64,000 nucleotides of DNA from Dyadobacter fermentans DSM 18053 (GTDB lineage Bacteria > Bacteroidota > Bacteroidia > Cytophagales > Spirosomataceae), in contig NC_013037.1 of NCBI RefSeq assembly GCF_000023125.1, forward strand, positions 124,001 through 188,000. The letters are read 5' to 3'. Below, one piece after another: positions 53,311 to 62,695 of this stretch (its first letter is position 1; every line of letters begins with the position of its first letter). A model generated the notes under the pieces. It was not told the DNA's origin. It saw only the letters and a program-made list of their open reading frames with translations, and did not search any database. A program made the position numbers and the translations under genes.

Positions 53311-56300
53311 ATGAACAACCCAGTTTCTACTTACCGGCTTCAATTCCATAAAGAATTTACGTTTCAGGACTTCGAATCACTGATTCCCTATTTCCGCAAA
53401 TTGGGTGTCGGGACGATCTACGCGTCGCCCATTCTCGCATCCACCGCGGGCAGCACGCACGGCTACGACGGCACCGATCCCGAGCGGATAGACCCCGAAA
53501 TCGGCAGCGTGGAGCAGCTCCGGAATATCTCGGGCAGCCTGAGCGAGTCCGGGATCGGCTGGTTGCAGGATATCGTTCCCAACCACATGGCATTCCACGC
53601 CGAAAACCCGTGGCTGATGGATGTGCTCGAAAAAGGCAAACAGTCAGCGTATGCTTCGTTTTTTGACATTGCGTGGAACAGCGAGCTTTTCCATGGCCGC
53701 GTGATGGTGCCCTTTCTGTCGAGGGAAGTAGATGAAATGATCGCCGCAGGAGATGTAAAGGTACATTTTGACGGCAGCCGTTTCAGCCTCGACTTCGATG
53801 GCCTTTCATTCCCGCTAAACCTGCGGTCCTACGCAACCATCCTCGCAAAAGTGGAGGCAAAATCCCAGGCCATCACCCAGCTCGCCGAACAGCTCGAAAC
53901 GATGAACCAGATCGAGGATGCAGCGGCTTTTTCGCAGCGTTGGGACGAATGGATTATGCAGCTACGCGCGCTCTACAATAATGAGGAGGTGAGGCTCGGG
54001 ATCGACGCGGCATTGTCGGCGATCAATGCGGACAAGGCCCTGCTAACCCAACTTTCGGAACAACAAAACTATGTGCTTTGCCATTGGCAGCGCACCGAAG
54101 AGCAGATCAATTTCCGACGCTTTTTTACTGTCAACGGGCTGATTTGCCTCAATATCCAGGACGAGGCTGTGTTTGAAAAATACCATGCATTCACGCGTCA
54201 GCTGGCCGAGGAAGGTATTTTCCAGGGCATACGCATCGACCATATCGACGGACTTTTCGACCCCGCGGGCTATTTGCAGAAACTACGGGAAGCGTTCGGA
54301 AACGAAACGTACATTGTAGCGGAGAAAATCCTCGGGGAGGACGAAGATTTGCCTACTCAATGGCCCATTCAGGGAACGACGGGCTACGAATTCCTTGCGG
54401 TCGTGAATAACCTGTTCACCAATCCGGCAGCAAAAAAGCCATTTACCGAATATTACAAGGAGTTAACGGGAGACGACCGGCCCGCACACGAAATATTGCT
54501 CAGTAAGAAAAGCGATATCCTTTACGGCCACATGGCCGGCGAGCTCGATAACCTCTACCAACTCTTCGTATCCTTGGAATTAACCGATGCGGAAACGATC
54601 GGGCGCATCGGCGCGGAGCTGATCCGCCAGGTAATCGGCGAGTTCCTTATCCATTGCCCGGTGTACCGGTATTATGGTAACGCCTTGCCGCTTTCAGAGG
54701 ACGAAGCACAGGCCATTAAGGATATTTTTGTAGATATCAATAAGCATCATCTCGACCTCTCACCGGCCGTGGAAGTGCTGGAACAATGCTTCATTCACCG
54801 GCCTGCGCTCGGGGATGAGGATTTTAACCGCCGTGCCGCCAAATTTTACCAGCGGTGCATGCAGTTTACCGGCCCGCTGATGGCTAAGGGCGGGGAGGAT
54901 ACATTAATGTACACTTACAACCGGTTCATCGGCCATAACGACGTCGGCGATGCGCCCGAGCGTTTCGGTATCACCACCGGCGATTTCCACAAATACATGA
55001 AAAAGCGTCGCAAAGAATGGCCTATGGCTATTAATGCGACATCCACGCACGACACCAAGCGTGGCGAGGACGTGCGTGCGCGCCTGAATGTGCTCACCGA
55101 TATCGCCGATGAATGGCTCGGAAAAGTACGCGAATGGCGGGATAGCAATGCGGCTTCCCGGCAGGCTGGCCAGGGCCCCGACGCCAATGATGAGTACCTG
55201 ATTTACCAAACGATCGTGGGTGCTTACCCCATGCCGGGTGAAGACGAGGACGATTTAGGAAAACGGCTCGGTGAATATCTTCAGAAGGCGCTTCGGGAAG
55301 CGAAAACGAACTCCACATGGTCGGCGCCGAATGAGGCTTACGAGCAGGAAGCGCATGATTTTGCGCGTCAGTTGTTGCACGAAGATTCCGCATTTTCAAG
55401 CTCGTTTCAGCCGTTCCTGGAATCGATCACGGATTTTGGCGTGATCAACTCGCTGGCGCAGGTTGCATTGAAATTCACTTGTCCGGGCATTCCGGATGTG
55501 TACCAGGGCTGCGAATTGTGGGATTTGAGCCTGGTAGACCCCGATAATCGCCGCAAGGTGGATTTCGGAAAAAGGAAGGAATGGCTCGATGAACTGGAAG
55601 GCTACGAAACGGACCGGCTGCTGGAAAAGGTTTGGGAGGGGCGCAGGAGTGGGCAGATTAAGCTCTGGCTCACCCAACGCCTGTTTGCGATCCGCCGCCA
55701 GCACCCGCTGCTTTTCACCCGGGGCGAGTACATTCCGCTGAAAGTGCGGGGCACGTACAAGGATCATTTACTCGCATTCGCAAGGCGGCATAAGCGGGAT
55801 GTTTTTGTGACGGTAGTGCCGCTTCACACAGCCATTATGAGCCGCCAGCAGCAAAAATCGTTTTTTGAACTGGATTGGCAGGATACCCACATTGCATTGC
55901 CGGACAACCTGATGCCTGAATGGGACAATGTGCTCACCGAAGGCCAGGAGGTTTTTCAAACGAAACTTTACCCGGCAGAGATCTTCCAAACGGTGCCATT
56001 GGCTATGCTACGGGGCAAACGAATGGATAACGAGCGGAATGCAGGCGTGTTGCTGCACATAACCTCGCTGGCTTCGCCATTCGGGATTGGCGACATTGGC
56101 CCGGCGGCATTCGAATTCGCAGATTTCCTGGAAAAAAGCGCGCAAAAAGTGTGGCAGATCCTGCCGCTCAACCCCACGGAAGGCGCCCAGGGCAATTCGC
56201 CGTACAGCGCGCTGTCGAGCCGGGCCGGTAATCCGCTCCTGATCAGCCCGGAAATACTGGCGGCCGACGGTTTGCTTTCCGACGATGACTTACAGCAAAA

Positions 56301-57528
56301 TCACCTGCCCGAATCGTCTACCGTCGATTTTGAGAAGGTGACAGAACTCAAAAGTAGCTTATTGGAACGTGCGTTCCAGAAATTTGCCGAACAGCCCGGC
56401 GACGACTCCCCGGCGATGGAAGAATTCATCCAAACGCACGACGACTGGCTGGAAGATTTCGCAGTATACATGGTGCTCAAAAAGCGCTTTGATAACCAGC
56501 CCTGGTACACCTGGCCAGAGGAATTCCGCAACCGCGAAGAGGCTGCGATGAATGAACTTCGCCAATCGGAATCGGAGCAGATCCGGTTTATCAAATGGCA
56601 GCAATTCGTGTTTGATAAGCAATGGAAAAACCTCCGCCAATATTGCAACGAGCGCGAGATCAGGCTGCTTGGGGACATTCCGTTTTACGTAAGCTACGAT
56701 TCCGCCGATGTGTGGGCAAACCGTGAACTGTTTTGCGTGGATGAAGACGGCAAAATCACCGGTATCGCAGGCGTTCCGCCCGACGCGTTTTCGGAGGACG
56801 GGCAACTGTGGGGTATGCCGGTGTTCAACTGGGAGGCCATTCGCGAGCAGGGTTACCAGTGGTGGATCGAGCGCCTCGCCCGCAATATGGAAATGTTCGA
56901 CCTCGTGCGCCTGGACCATTTCCGCGCATTTGCCGACTATTGGGAGGTGCCCGGCGGCGAAGAAACCGCCGTGAACGGCACGTGGAAAACAGGGCCCGGT
57001 GAAGAATTTTTCAAAAAAATGGAAACCGCGCTCGGCCAGCTGCCATTCATTGCCGAAGACCTGGGCGAGATCAGTCCCGAGGTTTACATCCTGCGCGACA
57101 AATTCGGTCTGCCGGGCATGAAGGTGTTGCAGTTTGCATTCGATGAGAATATGTCGCAATCCGAGCACATTCCCCATCATTACAAACACAACTTCATCGC
57201 CTACACGGGCACGCACGACAACAATACGACCCGCGGATGGTTCCGCGAATCGGCTGATGCCGACGTGCGCGAGCGGCTCGAAACGTACCTGGGTAAGCCC
57301 ATTACGGAGGATAATGCGGCAGCGGAATTGGCGAGACCGGTATTCGCATCCATTGCTAAAACGGCCATTCTGCCCATCCAGGACATTCTTAACCTGGACG
57401 AAAGCGCCAAAATGAACATGCCGGGCTCGAACGAGAACAATTGGGCGTGGCGGTTGATGCCGGGACAGATTACCGACGAGGCAGCGCAGTTTCTGACGGG
57501 CATTACATTGCTCTACAATCGGGAATAG
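53311..57528 (+). CDS. treY-malQ: Maltooligosyltrehalose synthase fused to 4-alpha-glucanotransferase
   Basis: A 1405-residue bifunctional enzyme. Residues 1-900 are TreY (GH13_26), which isomerises the reducing end of maltooligosaccharides to a trehalose unit: STYRLQFHKEFTFQDFE, STHGYDGTDPERIDPEIG, GIRIDHIDGLFDPAGYLQKL, IVAEKILGEDEDLPTQWPI and ATSTHDTKRGEDVRARL. From about residue 905 MalQ (GH77) starts: AGVLLHITSLASPFGIGDIG, LVRLDHFRAFADYWEVP, PFIAEDLGEISPEV and YTGTHDNNTTRGWF. GH77 normally forms cyclic or rearranged glucans. The same fusion exists in other bacteria. TreZ is missing from the window. Confidence 0.95.
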   Translation: MNNPVSTYRLQFHKEFTFQDFESLIPYFRKLGVGTIYASPILASTAGSTHGYDGTDPERIDPEIGSVEQLRNISGSLSESGIGWLQDIVPNHMAFHAENPWLMDVLEKGKQSAYASFFDIAWNSELFHGRVMVPFLSREVDEMIAAGDVKVHFDGSRFSLDFDGLSFPLNLRSYATILAKVEAKSQAITQLAEQLETMNQIEDAAAFSQRWDEWIMQLRALYNNEEVRLGIDAALSAINADKALLTQLSEQQNYVLCHWQRTEEQINFRRFFTVNGLICLNIQDEAVFEKYHAFTRQLAEEGIFQGIRIDHIDGLFDPAGYLQKLREAFGNETYIVAEKILGEDEDLPTQWPIQGTTGYEFLAVVNNLFTNPAAKKPFTEYYKELTGDDRPAHEILLSKKSDILYGHMAGELDNLYQLFVSLELTDAETIGRIGAELIRQVIGEFLIHCPVYRYYGNALPLSEDEAQAIKDIFVDINKHHLDLSPAVEVLEQCFIHRPALGDEDFNRRAAKFYQRCMQFTGPLMAKGGEDTLMYTYNRFIGHNDVGDAPERFGITTGDFHKYMKKRRKEWPMAINATSTHDTKRGEDVRARLNVLTDIADEWLGKVREWRDSNAASRQAGQGPDANDEYLIYQTIVGAYPMPGEDEDDLGKRLGEYLQKALREAKTNSTWSAPNEAYEQEAHDFARQLLHEDSAFSSSFQPFLESITDFGVINSLAQVALKFTCPGIPDVYQGCELWDLSLVDPDNRRKVDFGKRKEWLDELEGYETDRLLEKVWEGRRSGQIKLWLTQRLFAIRRQHPLLFTRGEYIPLKVRGTYKDHLLAFARRHKRDVFVTVVPLHTAIMSRQQQKSFFELDWQDTHIALPDNLMPEWDNVLTEGQEVFQTKLYPAEIFQTVPLAMLRGKRMDNERNAGVLLHITSLASPFGIGDIGPAAFEFADFLEKSAQKVWQILPLNPTEGAQGNSPYSALSSRAGNPLLISPEILAADGLLSDDDLQQNHLPESSTVDFEKVTELKSSLLERAFQKFAEQPGDDSPAMEEFIQTHDDWLEDFAVYMVLKKRFDNQPWYTWPEEFRNREEAAMNELRQSESEQIRFIKWQQFVFDKQWKNLRQYCNEREIRLLGDIPFYVSYDSADVWANRELFCVDEDGKITGIAGVPPDAFSEDGQLWGMPVFNWEAIREQGYQWWIERLARNMEMFDLVRLDHFRAFADYWEVPGGEETAVNGTWKTGPGEEFFKKMETALGQLPFIAEDLGEISPEVYILRDKFGLPGMKVLQFAFDENMSQSEHIPHHYKHNFIAYTGTHDNNTTRGWFRESADADVRERLETYLGKPITEDNAAAELARPVFASIAKTAILPIQDILNLDESAKMNMPGSNENNWAWRLMPGQITDEAAQFLTGITLLYNRE

Positions 57529-57576
57529 GCGGTAAAAATCCTTGGAGTTATGTCGGGTGTCGATAGCAGTTGTGGC

Positions 57577-57584
57577 TATATTTG
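57577..57584 (+). promoter_or_regulatory. -7 promoter element of the small lipoprotein gene
   Basis: TATATTTG is a perfect TAnnTTTG, 26 bases upstream of ATG 57611. It suggests that the lipoprotein gene is not read from the treY-malQ promoter alone. Confidence 0.55.
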
Positions 57585-57610
57585 CGCGTAGCCATTAACC
57601 CGATACCGTC

Positions 57611-58081
57611 ATGCTTTTCAAGAAAACCGTCATTTATATACTAATTTGCCTCGCCACTGGGCTGACCTTTGCCTGTGACCGTGCTGCCGGCACACCGCAG
57701 GAGGCCGCGGAAATGCTTACCGCCTCGTCGCGGTGGAAGATCGAGGAAATTGCCGTGAACGATGCGGTAACCTTCAAGGACGGCAAGATGACCCAGCAGT
57801 TCGGCGGGGTTGATTTTCAGCGGTATATGGAAACCGTGGAAATCAAAAAAGACGGTGTGTTTTCCGGCGTTTTTAACGGGGAAAGCACACCGTTTCTTTT
57901 GAAATGGCAAATCACGGACAAAAACATTACCATTGGTGCAGCGGAAGGCGGAAGCAAAGGTGAATGGACCGTCCGGCCGGACGATGTCCGCCAGGATTCG
58001 TTTGTGATGAAAACCCGAAGCACCGCCTATGATTACCCCCGCATGACCACAATTGCCCTGAAATTCAAGGCGGAACGATAG
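57611..58081 (+). CDS. Small lipoprotein, function unknown
   Basis: A 156-residue lipoprotein with signal and lipobox (LICLATGLTFAC, Cys22). The mature protein looks like a single beta-barrel (RWKIEEIAVNDAVTFKDGKM, FKTEVEIKKDGVFSGVFNGESTP-like strands, FLLKWQITDKNITIGAAEGG), similar in appearance to lipocalin-like Bacteroidota proteins. No catalytic motif. It is followed after 25 bases by a DUF4202 gene and may be co-transcribed. Role unknown. Confidence 0.6.
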   Translation: MLFKKTVIYILICLATGLTFACDRAAGTPQEAAEMLTASSRWKIEEIAVNDAVTFKDGKMTQQFGGVDFQRYMETVEIKKDGVFSGVFNGESTPFLLKWQITDKNITIGAAEGGSKGEWTVRPDDVRQDSFVMKTRSTAYDYPRMTTIALKFKAER

Positions 58082-58106
58082 CGCATTACTCCATACCTCA
58101 TTCACC

Positions 58107-58691
58107 ATGACCAGACTCGATCAGGCTTTTGAACAATTTGATGACTACAACAGGCGCTCGCCCGGACAAATCGTTTGGGACGGTGTGACTTATCCTGTGG
58201 AATATTTTTATGCATTAAAACTTCACGAATGGGTCGTAAAACTGAACCCTAATGCCAGTGAAAGCCTGCTGCTCGCCTCGCGGTGCCAGCATATCGGCCG
58301 ATGGGAAATTGCCCGCAACAGCTACCCTGACGGTCGGGTCGGTTATCTCAAATGGCGGAGCGATCTTTCGAAATACCATGCGGGCATAGCGGCCGAAATC
58401 CTTGCCGGCGTGGGCTACGACGACGATACCATTTCGCGCGTGAAGCAAATCGTGCTCAAACAGCGCCTCAAAACCGATGAGGACGTGCAAACGATGGAGA
58501 ATGCCTTGTGCCTCCTTTTTCTTCAATACCAATACGATGACCTCATCGCGAAAATGACCGAGGAAAAAATGATCGACATTTTACGCAAGACGTGGGCCAA
58601 AATGACTGACCCAGGCCACGAAGCCGCATTGTCGCTGGCATACAGCGAGCAGGGCAGGGATTTGATTTTGAAGGCTTTGAAAGAAGACTAG
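58107..58691 (+). CDS. DUF4202 protein
   Basis: A 194-residue protein with the DUF4202 pattern: VWDGVTYPVEYFYALKLHEWVVKLNPNASESLLLASRCQHIGRWEIARNSYP, and SKYHAGIAAEILAGVGYDDD, then QTMENALCLLFLQYQYDDLIAKM. The His and Asp positions suggest an HD-like metal-dependent fold, but no activity is established. It has no signal peptide. The last 4 bases overlap the converging vWA gene. The lipoprotein gene upstream is its only close neighbour. Confidence 0.75.
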   Translation: MTRLDQAFEQFDDYNRRSPGQIVWDGVTYPVEYFYALKLHEWVVKLNPNASESLLLASRCQHIGRWEIARNSYPDGRVGYLKWRSDLSKYHAGIAAEILAGVGYDDDTISRVKQIVLKQRLKTDEDVQTMENALCLLFLQYQYDDLIAKMTEEKMIDILRKTWAKMTDPGHEAALSLAYSEQGRDLILKALKED

Positions 58692-60565
58692 CGCCGGACG
58701 CGCACATCCGTCCGCGTCCCTTCCTGGGAGCCGTCCAGACTTTGTGCAACCTTCACCAGCTGCACAAATTCCGACCGGTAACCTTCTTCATCTTTGCCAA
58801 AAGCCGCCCGCGCTCGCCGGATCACGTCCGCGTAACTGGCGCTACCTTTAAATTCCGAACCGCGGAGCAGCAGCCCGAATTCGGCAACGGCAGATGCAAA
58901 TCGGAGATTGGCCGAACATTGGTCAAATGCCACCGTGGTTGCTGGTACGGGCAGGTCGAACAGCTTGCTTTTCTCGCTATCGGGTTGTTTGTAACGGACT
59001 TTGATCGTCATCATTTCTTTATTGCTGCTGCCAGTGGCTGCATTGCCTGGCTGGTATTTTAATGCGTCCGTTGTGGCGACGTAAGGGCTTTTGACGCCGC
59101 TGGGCACGATTTCGTAAATGGCTGTTACCGTGTGGCCAGAGCCCATATCGCCCGCATCCTTCCGGTCGTCGTTAAATTCGTCGTTCCGCAATGCGCGGTT
59201 TTCGTAGCCGATCAGCCGGTAGGCCTGCACGTGCGCGGGGTTAAATTCGATCTGGATTTTGACGTCTTTGGCGATCGTAAACAATGTCCCGCCGAATTCC
59301 TGCACAAACACCTTCCGCGCCTCCTGGATATTATCGATGTAGGCGTAGTTGCCATTGCCCTTGTCGGCCAGCGTTTCAACATGGCTGTCTTTGTAATTAC
59401 CCATTCCAAAACCCATCACGCTCAGGAAAATACCGGCTTTGCGTTTTTCTTCGATCAGCTTTTGCAGCTCCGATTCGTTGGAAATGCCTACATTGAAATC
59501 GCCGTCGGTAGCGAGTATGACGCGGTTGTTGCCTTTGGGCAGGAAATGCTTTTTGGCAAGGTCATAGGCGAGTTCAATCCCTTCACCGCCGGCCGTAGAG
59601 CCGCCGGCTTCCAGTTTGTCGAGTGCGTCTTTAATGGTCTTTTTCTCGCTCCCAGACGTTGGCGCCAGCACCATTCCCGCCGAACCCGCATAGGCCACGA
59701 TGGAAATTTTGTCCTCCACACGGAGCTGGTCGGCGAGCAGTTTGAATGCCTGTTTAAGAAGCGGAAGTTTGTTGGCCTCATTCATCGAGCCCGATACGTC
59801 GATCAGAAATACGAGGTTGGAAGCCGACAGGTTTTCGGCGGAAACGGTTTTGGCCTGTAAACCAATGTGAACCAGCTTCAAACCGGGATTCCACGGCGAA
59901 TCCGTCGTTTCAGCAACGATTGCCACCGGATGCTCGCCGCGCGGTTGGGGGTAATCGTAATCAAAATAATTGATCATCTCTTCAATGCGCACCGCGTCTT
60001 CCGGCGGCATTTGTCCATTATTGAGGAACCGGCGGACGTTGCTGTACGCTGCGCGGTCCACGTCGACGGAGAATGTCGTGACCGGCTGCTGGCCTACCGA
60101 TAAAAATCCGTTTTCATTGATCGGCTTGTAGCTTTCGGTAGCCTGAGGCATTGCCAGAATCGTCTCCGAATGGGTCGATGGCGCGGCGGCCATATCGAAC
60201 GTAAACATTTTTCTTACCATTACCGGCTGCTCAGAATCCTTCAACTCCTCCCTTGCTATGTCTTTCTTCTTTACACTGGCTTGTGTTAAAACCACTTTCA
60301 TGACGGAGTCGGAGGTAATGGGTAAGGTCAATGCCTTATACCCGCTTTTGCTGAATACGAGTGCACGTCCCAGCCTCGGCACACGGATCGTAAAATGACC
60401 GCCCTGATCGGTGGCGGTGCCGACCGGACTGCCCTGGATGGCTACCCTGACGCCGGCGATAAGGGCATTGGCACCGTCGGTCACTTTCCCTTTAATGAGC
60501 CGCTCGGGGAGGAATGCGAATGCGCTGAAAAGCATGGCCAGCAGAATGATCAGTTTTGTTTTCAT
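58688..60565 (-). CDS. vWA domain protein with carboxypeptidase-like regulatory domain
   Basis: A 625-residue exported protein. Signal peptide MKTKLIILLAMLFSAFAF. An N-terminal CarboxypepD_reg-like domain (LIKGKVTDGANALIAGVRVAIQGSPVGTATDQGGHFTIRV) is followed by the YfbK-type N-terminal segment (VDVDRAAYSNVRRFLNNGQMPPEDAVRIEEMINYFDYDYP) and a vWA domain whose MIDAS motif is LIDVSGSMNEAN near residue 255. The C-terminal part resembles DUF3520. It is probably a metal-dependent protein-protein contact module in the envelope. It diverges from the ECF sigma gene across a perfect 12-bp inverted repeat. Confidence 0.88.
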   Translation of the reverse strand: MKTKLIILLAMLFSAFAFLPERLIKGKVTDGANALIAGVRVAIQGSPVGTATDQGGHFTIRVPRLGRALVFSKSGYKALTLPITSDSVMKVVLTQASVKKKDIAREELKDSEQPVMVRKMFTFDMAAAPSTHSETILAMPQATESYKPINENGFLSVGQQPVTTFSVDVDRAAYSNVRRFLNNGQMPPEDAVRIEEMINYFDYDYPQPRGEHPVAIVAETTDSPWNPGLKLVHIGLQAKTVSAENLSASNLVFLIDVSGSMNEANKLPLLKQAFKLLADQLRVEDKISIVAYAGSAGMVLAPTSGSEKKTIKDALDKLEAGGSTAGGEGIELAYDLAKKHFLPKGNNRVILATDGDFNVGISNESELQKLIEEKRKAGIFLSVMGFGMGNYKDSHVETLADKGNGNYAYIDNIQEARKVFVQEFGGTLFTIAKDVKIQIEFNPAHVQAYRLIGYENRALRNDEFNDDRKDAGDMGSGHTVTAIYEIVPSGVKSPYVATTDALKYQPGNAATGSSNKEMMTIKVRYKQPDSEKSKLFDLPVPATTVAFDQCSANLRFASAVAEFGLLLRGSEFKGSASYADVIRRARAAFGKDEEGYRSEFVQLVKVAQSLDGSQEGTRTDVRVRR

Positions 60566-60611
60566 GGTTTTCTGATTTCGTTATTTATCCGCTGGATGCG
60601 GGCCGGAGGCT

Positions 60612-60647
60612 AATTCCATAAAAGTTTTCAGATTTTTTTATGGAATT
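60612..60647. promoter_or_regulatory. Perfect 12-bp inverted repeat between vWA and sigma factor genes
   Basis: AATTCCATAAAA (60612-60623) and TTTTATGGAATT (60636-60647) are exact reverse complements with a 12-base spacer. The site is 47 bases from the vWA start and 60 bases from the sigma start, so it may be an operator for one or both. It can also form an A+U-only hairpin. Confidence 0.5.
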
Positions 60648-60706
60648 TTGATCGAACCCGCATCCATTAACCGGAAAGCAGGAAAAACAATCTCCCCGCG
60701 GCACCA

Positions 60707-61297
60707 GTGAAGTTTTTAAAATATTTTCAGGGCAAGGTCAAAGAACCGGTACCGGAGGCCGAACGGCTTGCGGCATACCGGCGGCATGGCGATGTGGCGC
60801 TGCTGGGGGCGCTGTATGAACCTTATATGGAACTGGTTTTCGGGGTATGCTTCCAGTATTTGCGCGATGAAGACGAAAGCAAGGACGCGGTGATGCAGAT
60901 ATTTGAAAAAATAATCATTGATTTAAAGCAACACGAAGTTTCGAACTTCAAAAGCTGGCTGCACAGCGTGGCGCGGAACCATTGCCTGATGAAGCTCAGG
61001 GCAACACGAGTTACCGTGGAGGCGGCATCTGTGGATGAAAGGGAACAGGAATTGCAAACCGATACCGAACCGGAACCGGACCTATTCGCCCTCGATGGCC
61101 GACTCGACGCGCTGGATGAATGCCTTCACAAACTCACCAGCGCGCAGCGCGTGAGCATCGAGCTGTTTTATATGCAAAACAAATGCTACCGCGCCATTGC
61201 CGATGAAACCGGCTTTGACGTGGGTAAAGTGAAAAGTTATATCCAGAATGGAAAGCGGAACCTGAAAATTTGCATCGAAAGTCATGGCAGCCACTAA
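60707..61297 (+). CDS. ECF-type RNA polymerase sigma factor
   Basis: A 196-residue sigma-70 family factor. Start GTG at 60707 gives MKFLKYFQGKVKEP. Region 2 contains GALYEPYMELVFGVCFQYLRDEDESKDAVMQIFEKIIIDL and NFKSWLHSVARNHCLMKLR; region 4 contains LHKLTSAQRVSIELFYMQNKCYRAIADETGFDVGKVKSYIQNGKRNLK. Its stop overlaps the downstream gene by 14 bases, a sigma/anti-sigma arrangement. Which promoters it reads is unknown; the divergent vWA gene is a natural candidate. Confidence 0.9.
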   Translation: MKFLKYFQGKVKEPVPEAERLAAYRRHGDVALLGALYEPYMELVFGVCFQYLRDEDESKDAVMQIFEKIIIDLKQHEVSNFKSWLHSVARNHCLMKLRATRVTVEAASVDEREQELQTDTEPEPDLFALDGRLDALDECLHKLTSAQRVSIELFYMQNKCYRAIADETGFDVGKVKSYIQNGKRNLKICIESHGSH

Positions 61298-62354
61298 CGA
61301 CCACATACCGGACTTCGGCGACTTCGAGCGCTACCATTCGGGCAAAATGCTGCCGGAAGAGCAGCATTGGCTGGAAGGGAAAATGCTCGCTGAGCCCCTC
61401 GTGGCAGAGTCTTACGAAGGATTTCTGGCCTGGCGTGCAGAACATACCGACCTTGCGGGCGTCCGCTCCGCATTGCATGAGCGCCTGCATACACGCCTGG
61501 CGCGCCGGAATGCGCTGCCGCTGTGGGCGTATGCCTCCGCGGCGTCCGTCGTGCTGGCATTGCTGGTTTATTGGAGTGTGTTTGTGCGCGATCAGAATGC
61601 GGAAATGCAGCAACCGGCGGTAAAGCCAAGCCGAATTAGTCAAGCGGAGGCCGAAAAAGCGGATGCATCCGTGCCGCCGACCATCCGGCCGGCCGACGCG
61701 CCAAAGGCGTCCGCTCCCGCGCCTGCCGCAAAAGACGTGCGGATTGAAACCCCCGCAAGTCCCGAAACGGTGGAACTGGCGGCTAACCCGGTGGCCGAAA
61801 AATCGGTACGCGAGGAAGTGATTGACAACGAATGGGCCAATTCCAGCCTCGCCCGGACGGACGCCGCCAAAACGTCACCATCGCCCGCCAGCACCTTGGC
61901 CGCGCCGGGCGCAGCGCAGGCCGTGGGCAAATCGATCGCCGCGCGGATGCGGGCCGAACCGTCGACTTTGTACTCCGTGGCGGAAAAAAAGGATGCGGTG
62001 CGCAAACTGGATATTAAAAGTGAACAACTGGCGGACGCGGGGCTGTCGGCGGCCGAAACGAAAGTGGTGGCAGCCGATACGCTCGCTCCGATGCCGGCGG
62101 CAGGCTGGACGTCCTACCGGCAATATTTGGATAAAAATACAAAGTCCGCCATCGCCACGGGGCAGGTTTCGGTGGCATTCAGCGTGGGTATATCGGGCGA
62201 ATTGTCCGGTTTTACGGCGAAAGGACCGGAAGCTTTGCTCGGCGAGGCGATCCGGATTGTCACCAATGGCCCCGCCTGGGCGCCTGCTCGTACGCAAGGA
62301 AGGCCGGTCGCTGCCAAGGCCGAAATACAGCTACAATTTCGTTCGTCTAAATAA
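61284..62354 (+). CDS. Anti-sigma-like membrane protein with TonB-like C-terminus
   Basis: A 356-residue protein. The N-terminus (FGDFERYHSGKMLPEEQHWLEGKMLAEPLVAESYEGF) is a ZAS-like helical part as seen in cytoplasmic anti-sigma domains, although no zinc ligands stand out. One membrane segment (LPLWAYASAASVVLALLVYWSVF) near residue 85 is followed by a long Ala/Pro/Glu-rich spacer and a C-terminal periplasmic TonB-like domain (YRQYLDKNTKSAIATGQVSVAFSVGISGELSGFTAKG). It overlaps the sigma gene by 14 bases and most likely holds that factor until an envelope signal arrives. Confidence 0.75.
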   Translation: MAATNDHIPDFGDFERYHSGKMLPEEQHWLEGKMLAEPLVAESYEGFLAWRAEHTDLAGVRSALHERLHTRLARRNALPLWAYASAASVVLALLVYWSVFVRDQNAEMQQPAVKPSRISQAEAEKADASVPPTIRPADAPKASAPAPAAKDVRIETPASPETVELAANPVAEKSVREEVIDNEWANSSLARTDAAKTSPSPASTLAAPGAAQAVGKSIAARMRAEPSTLYSVAEKKDAVRKLDIKSEQLADAGLSAAETKVVAADTLAPMPAAGWTSYRQYLDKNTKSAIATGQVSVAFSVGISGELSGFTAKGPEALLGEAIRIVTNGPAWAPARTQGRPVAAKAEIQLQFRSSK

Positions 62355-62695
62355 GCCTTTCCAAATCAAGCGGTTACCCATAGTCTTGTAGAAGTAATTT
62401 TAAAAATATTCCTAAAATGGAGCACTTATTTTTTGTGATCTTCTTCCCAGTATTTAATTTTACTACAAGCTCTTAACTACTCACCTCTTAATTTTCTAGC
62501 AAATCTGAGTTTGCAATTTCGTGGCATTCAAATGTACTGCGGCCATTTTCAGGCGGCGCACAACGGCTGATTCGAATGAAGTTTGCAATTTTCCGGCTTA
62601 AATTTTGTTATGGCAAGTATTATTACTAATTCTACGAAATAATTGTCTGCCGCTTTCAATCGTACAACACCGAATTTGCCTATTTATATTTACCT
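62355..62695. other. 340-base A+T-rich spacer
   Basis: No protein-like frame was seen. AGTTTGCAATTT occurs twice (62508-62519 and 62580-62591). It probably holds the promoter of the response regulator; TATATTTA just before the ATG differs from TAnnTTTG at the last base. Confidence 0.4.

Noticed and set aside
53311..57528. TreY-MalQ fusion as a new enzyme
   Set aside because: The same two-domain fusion is known from other bacteria, so it is notable only for its context.
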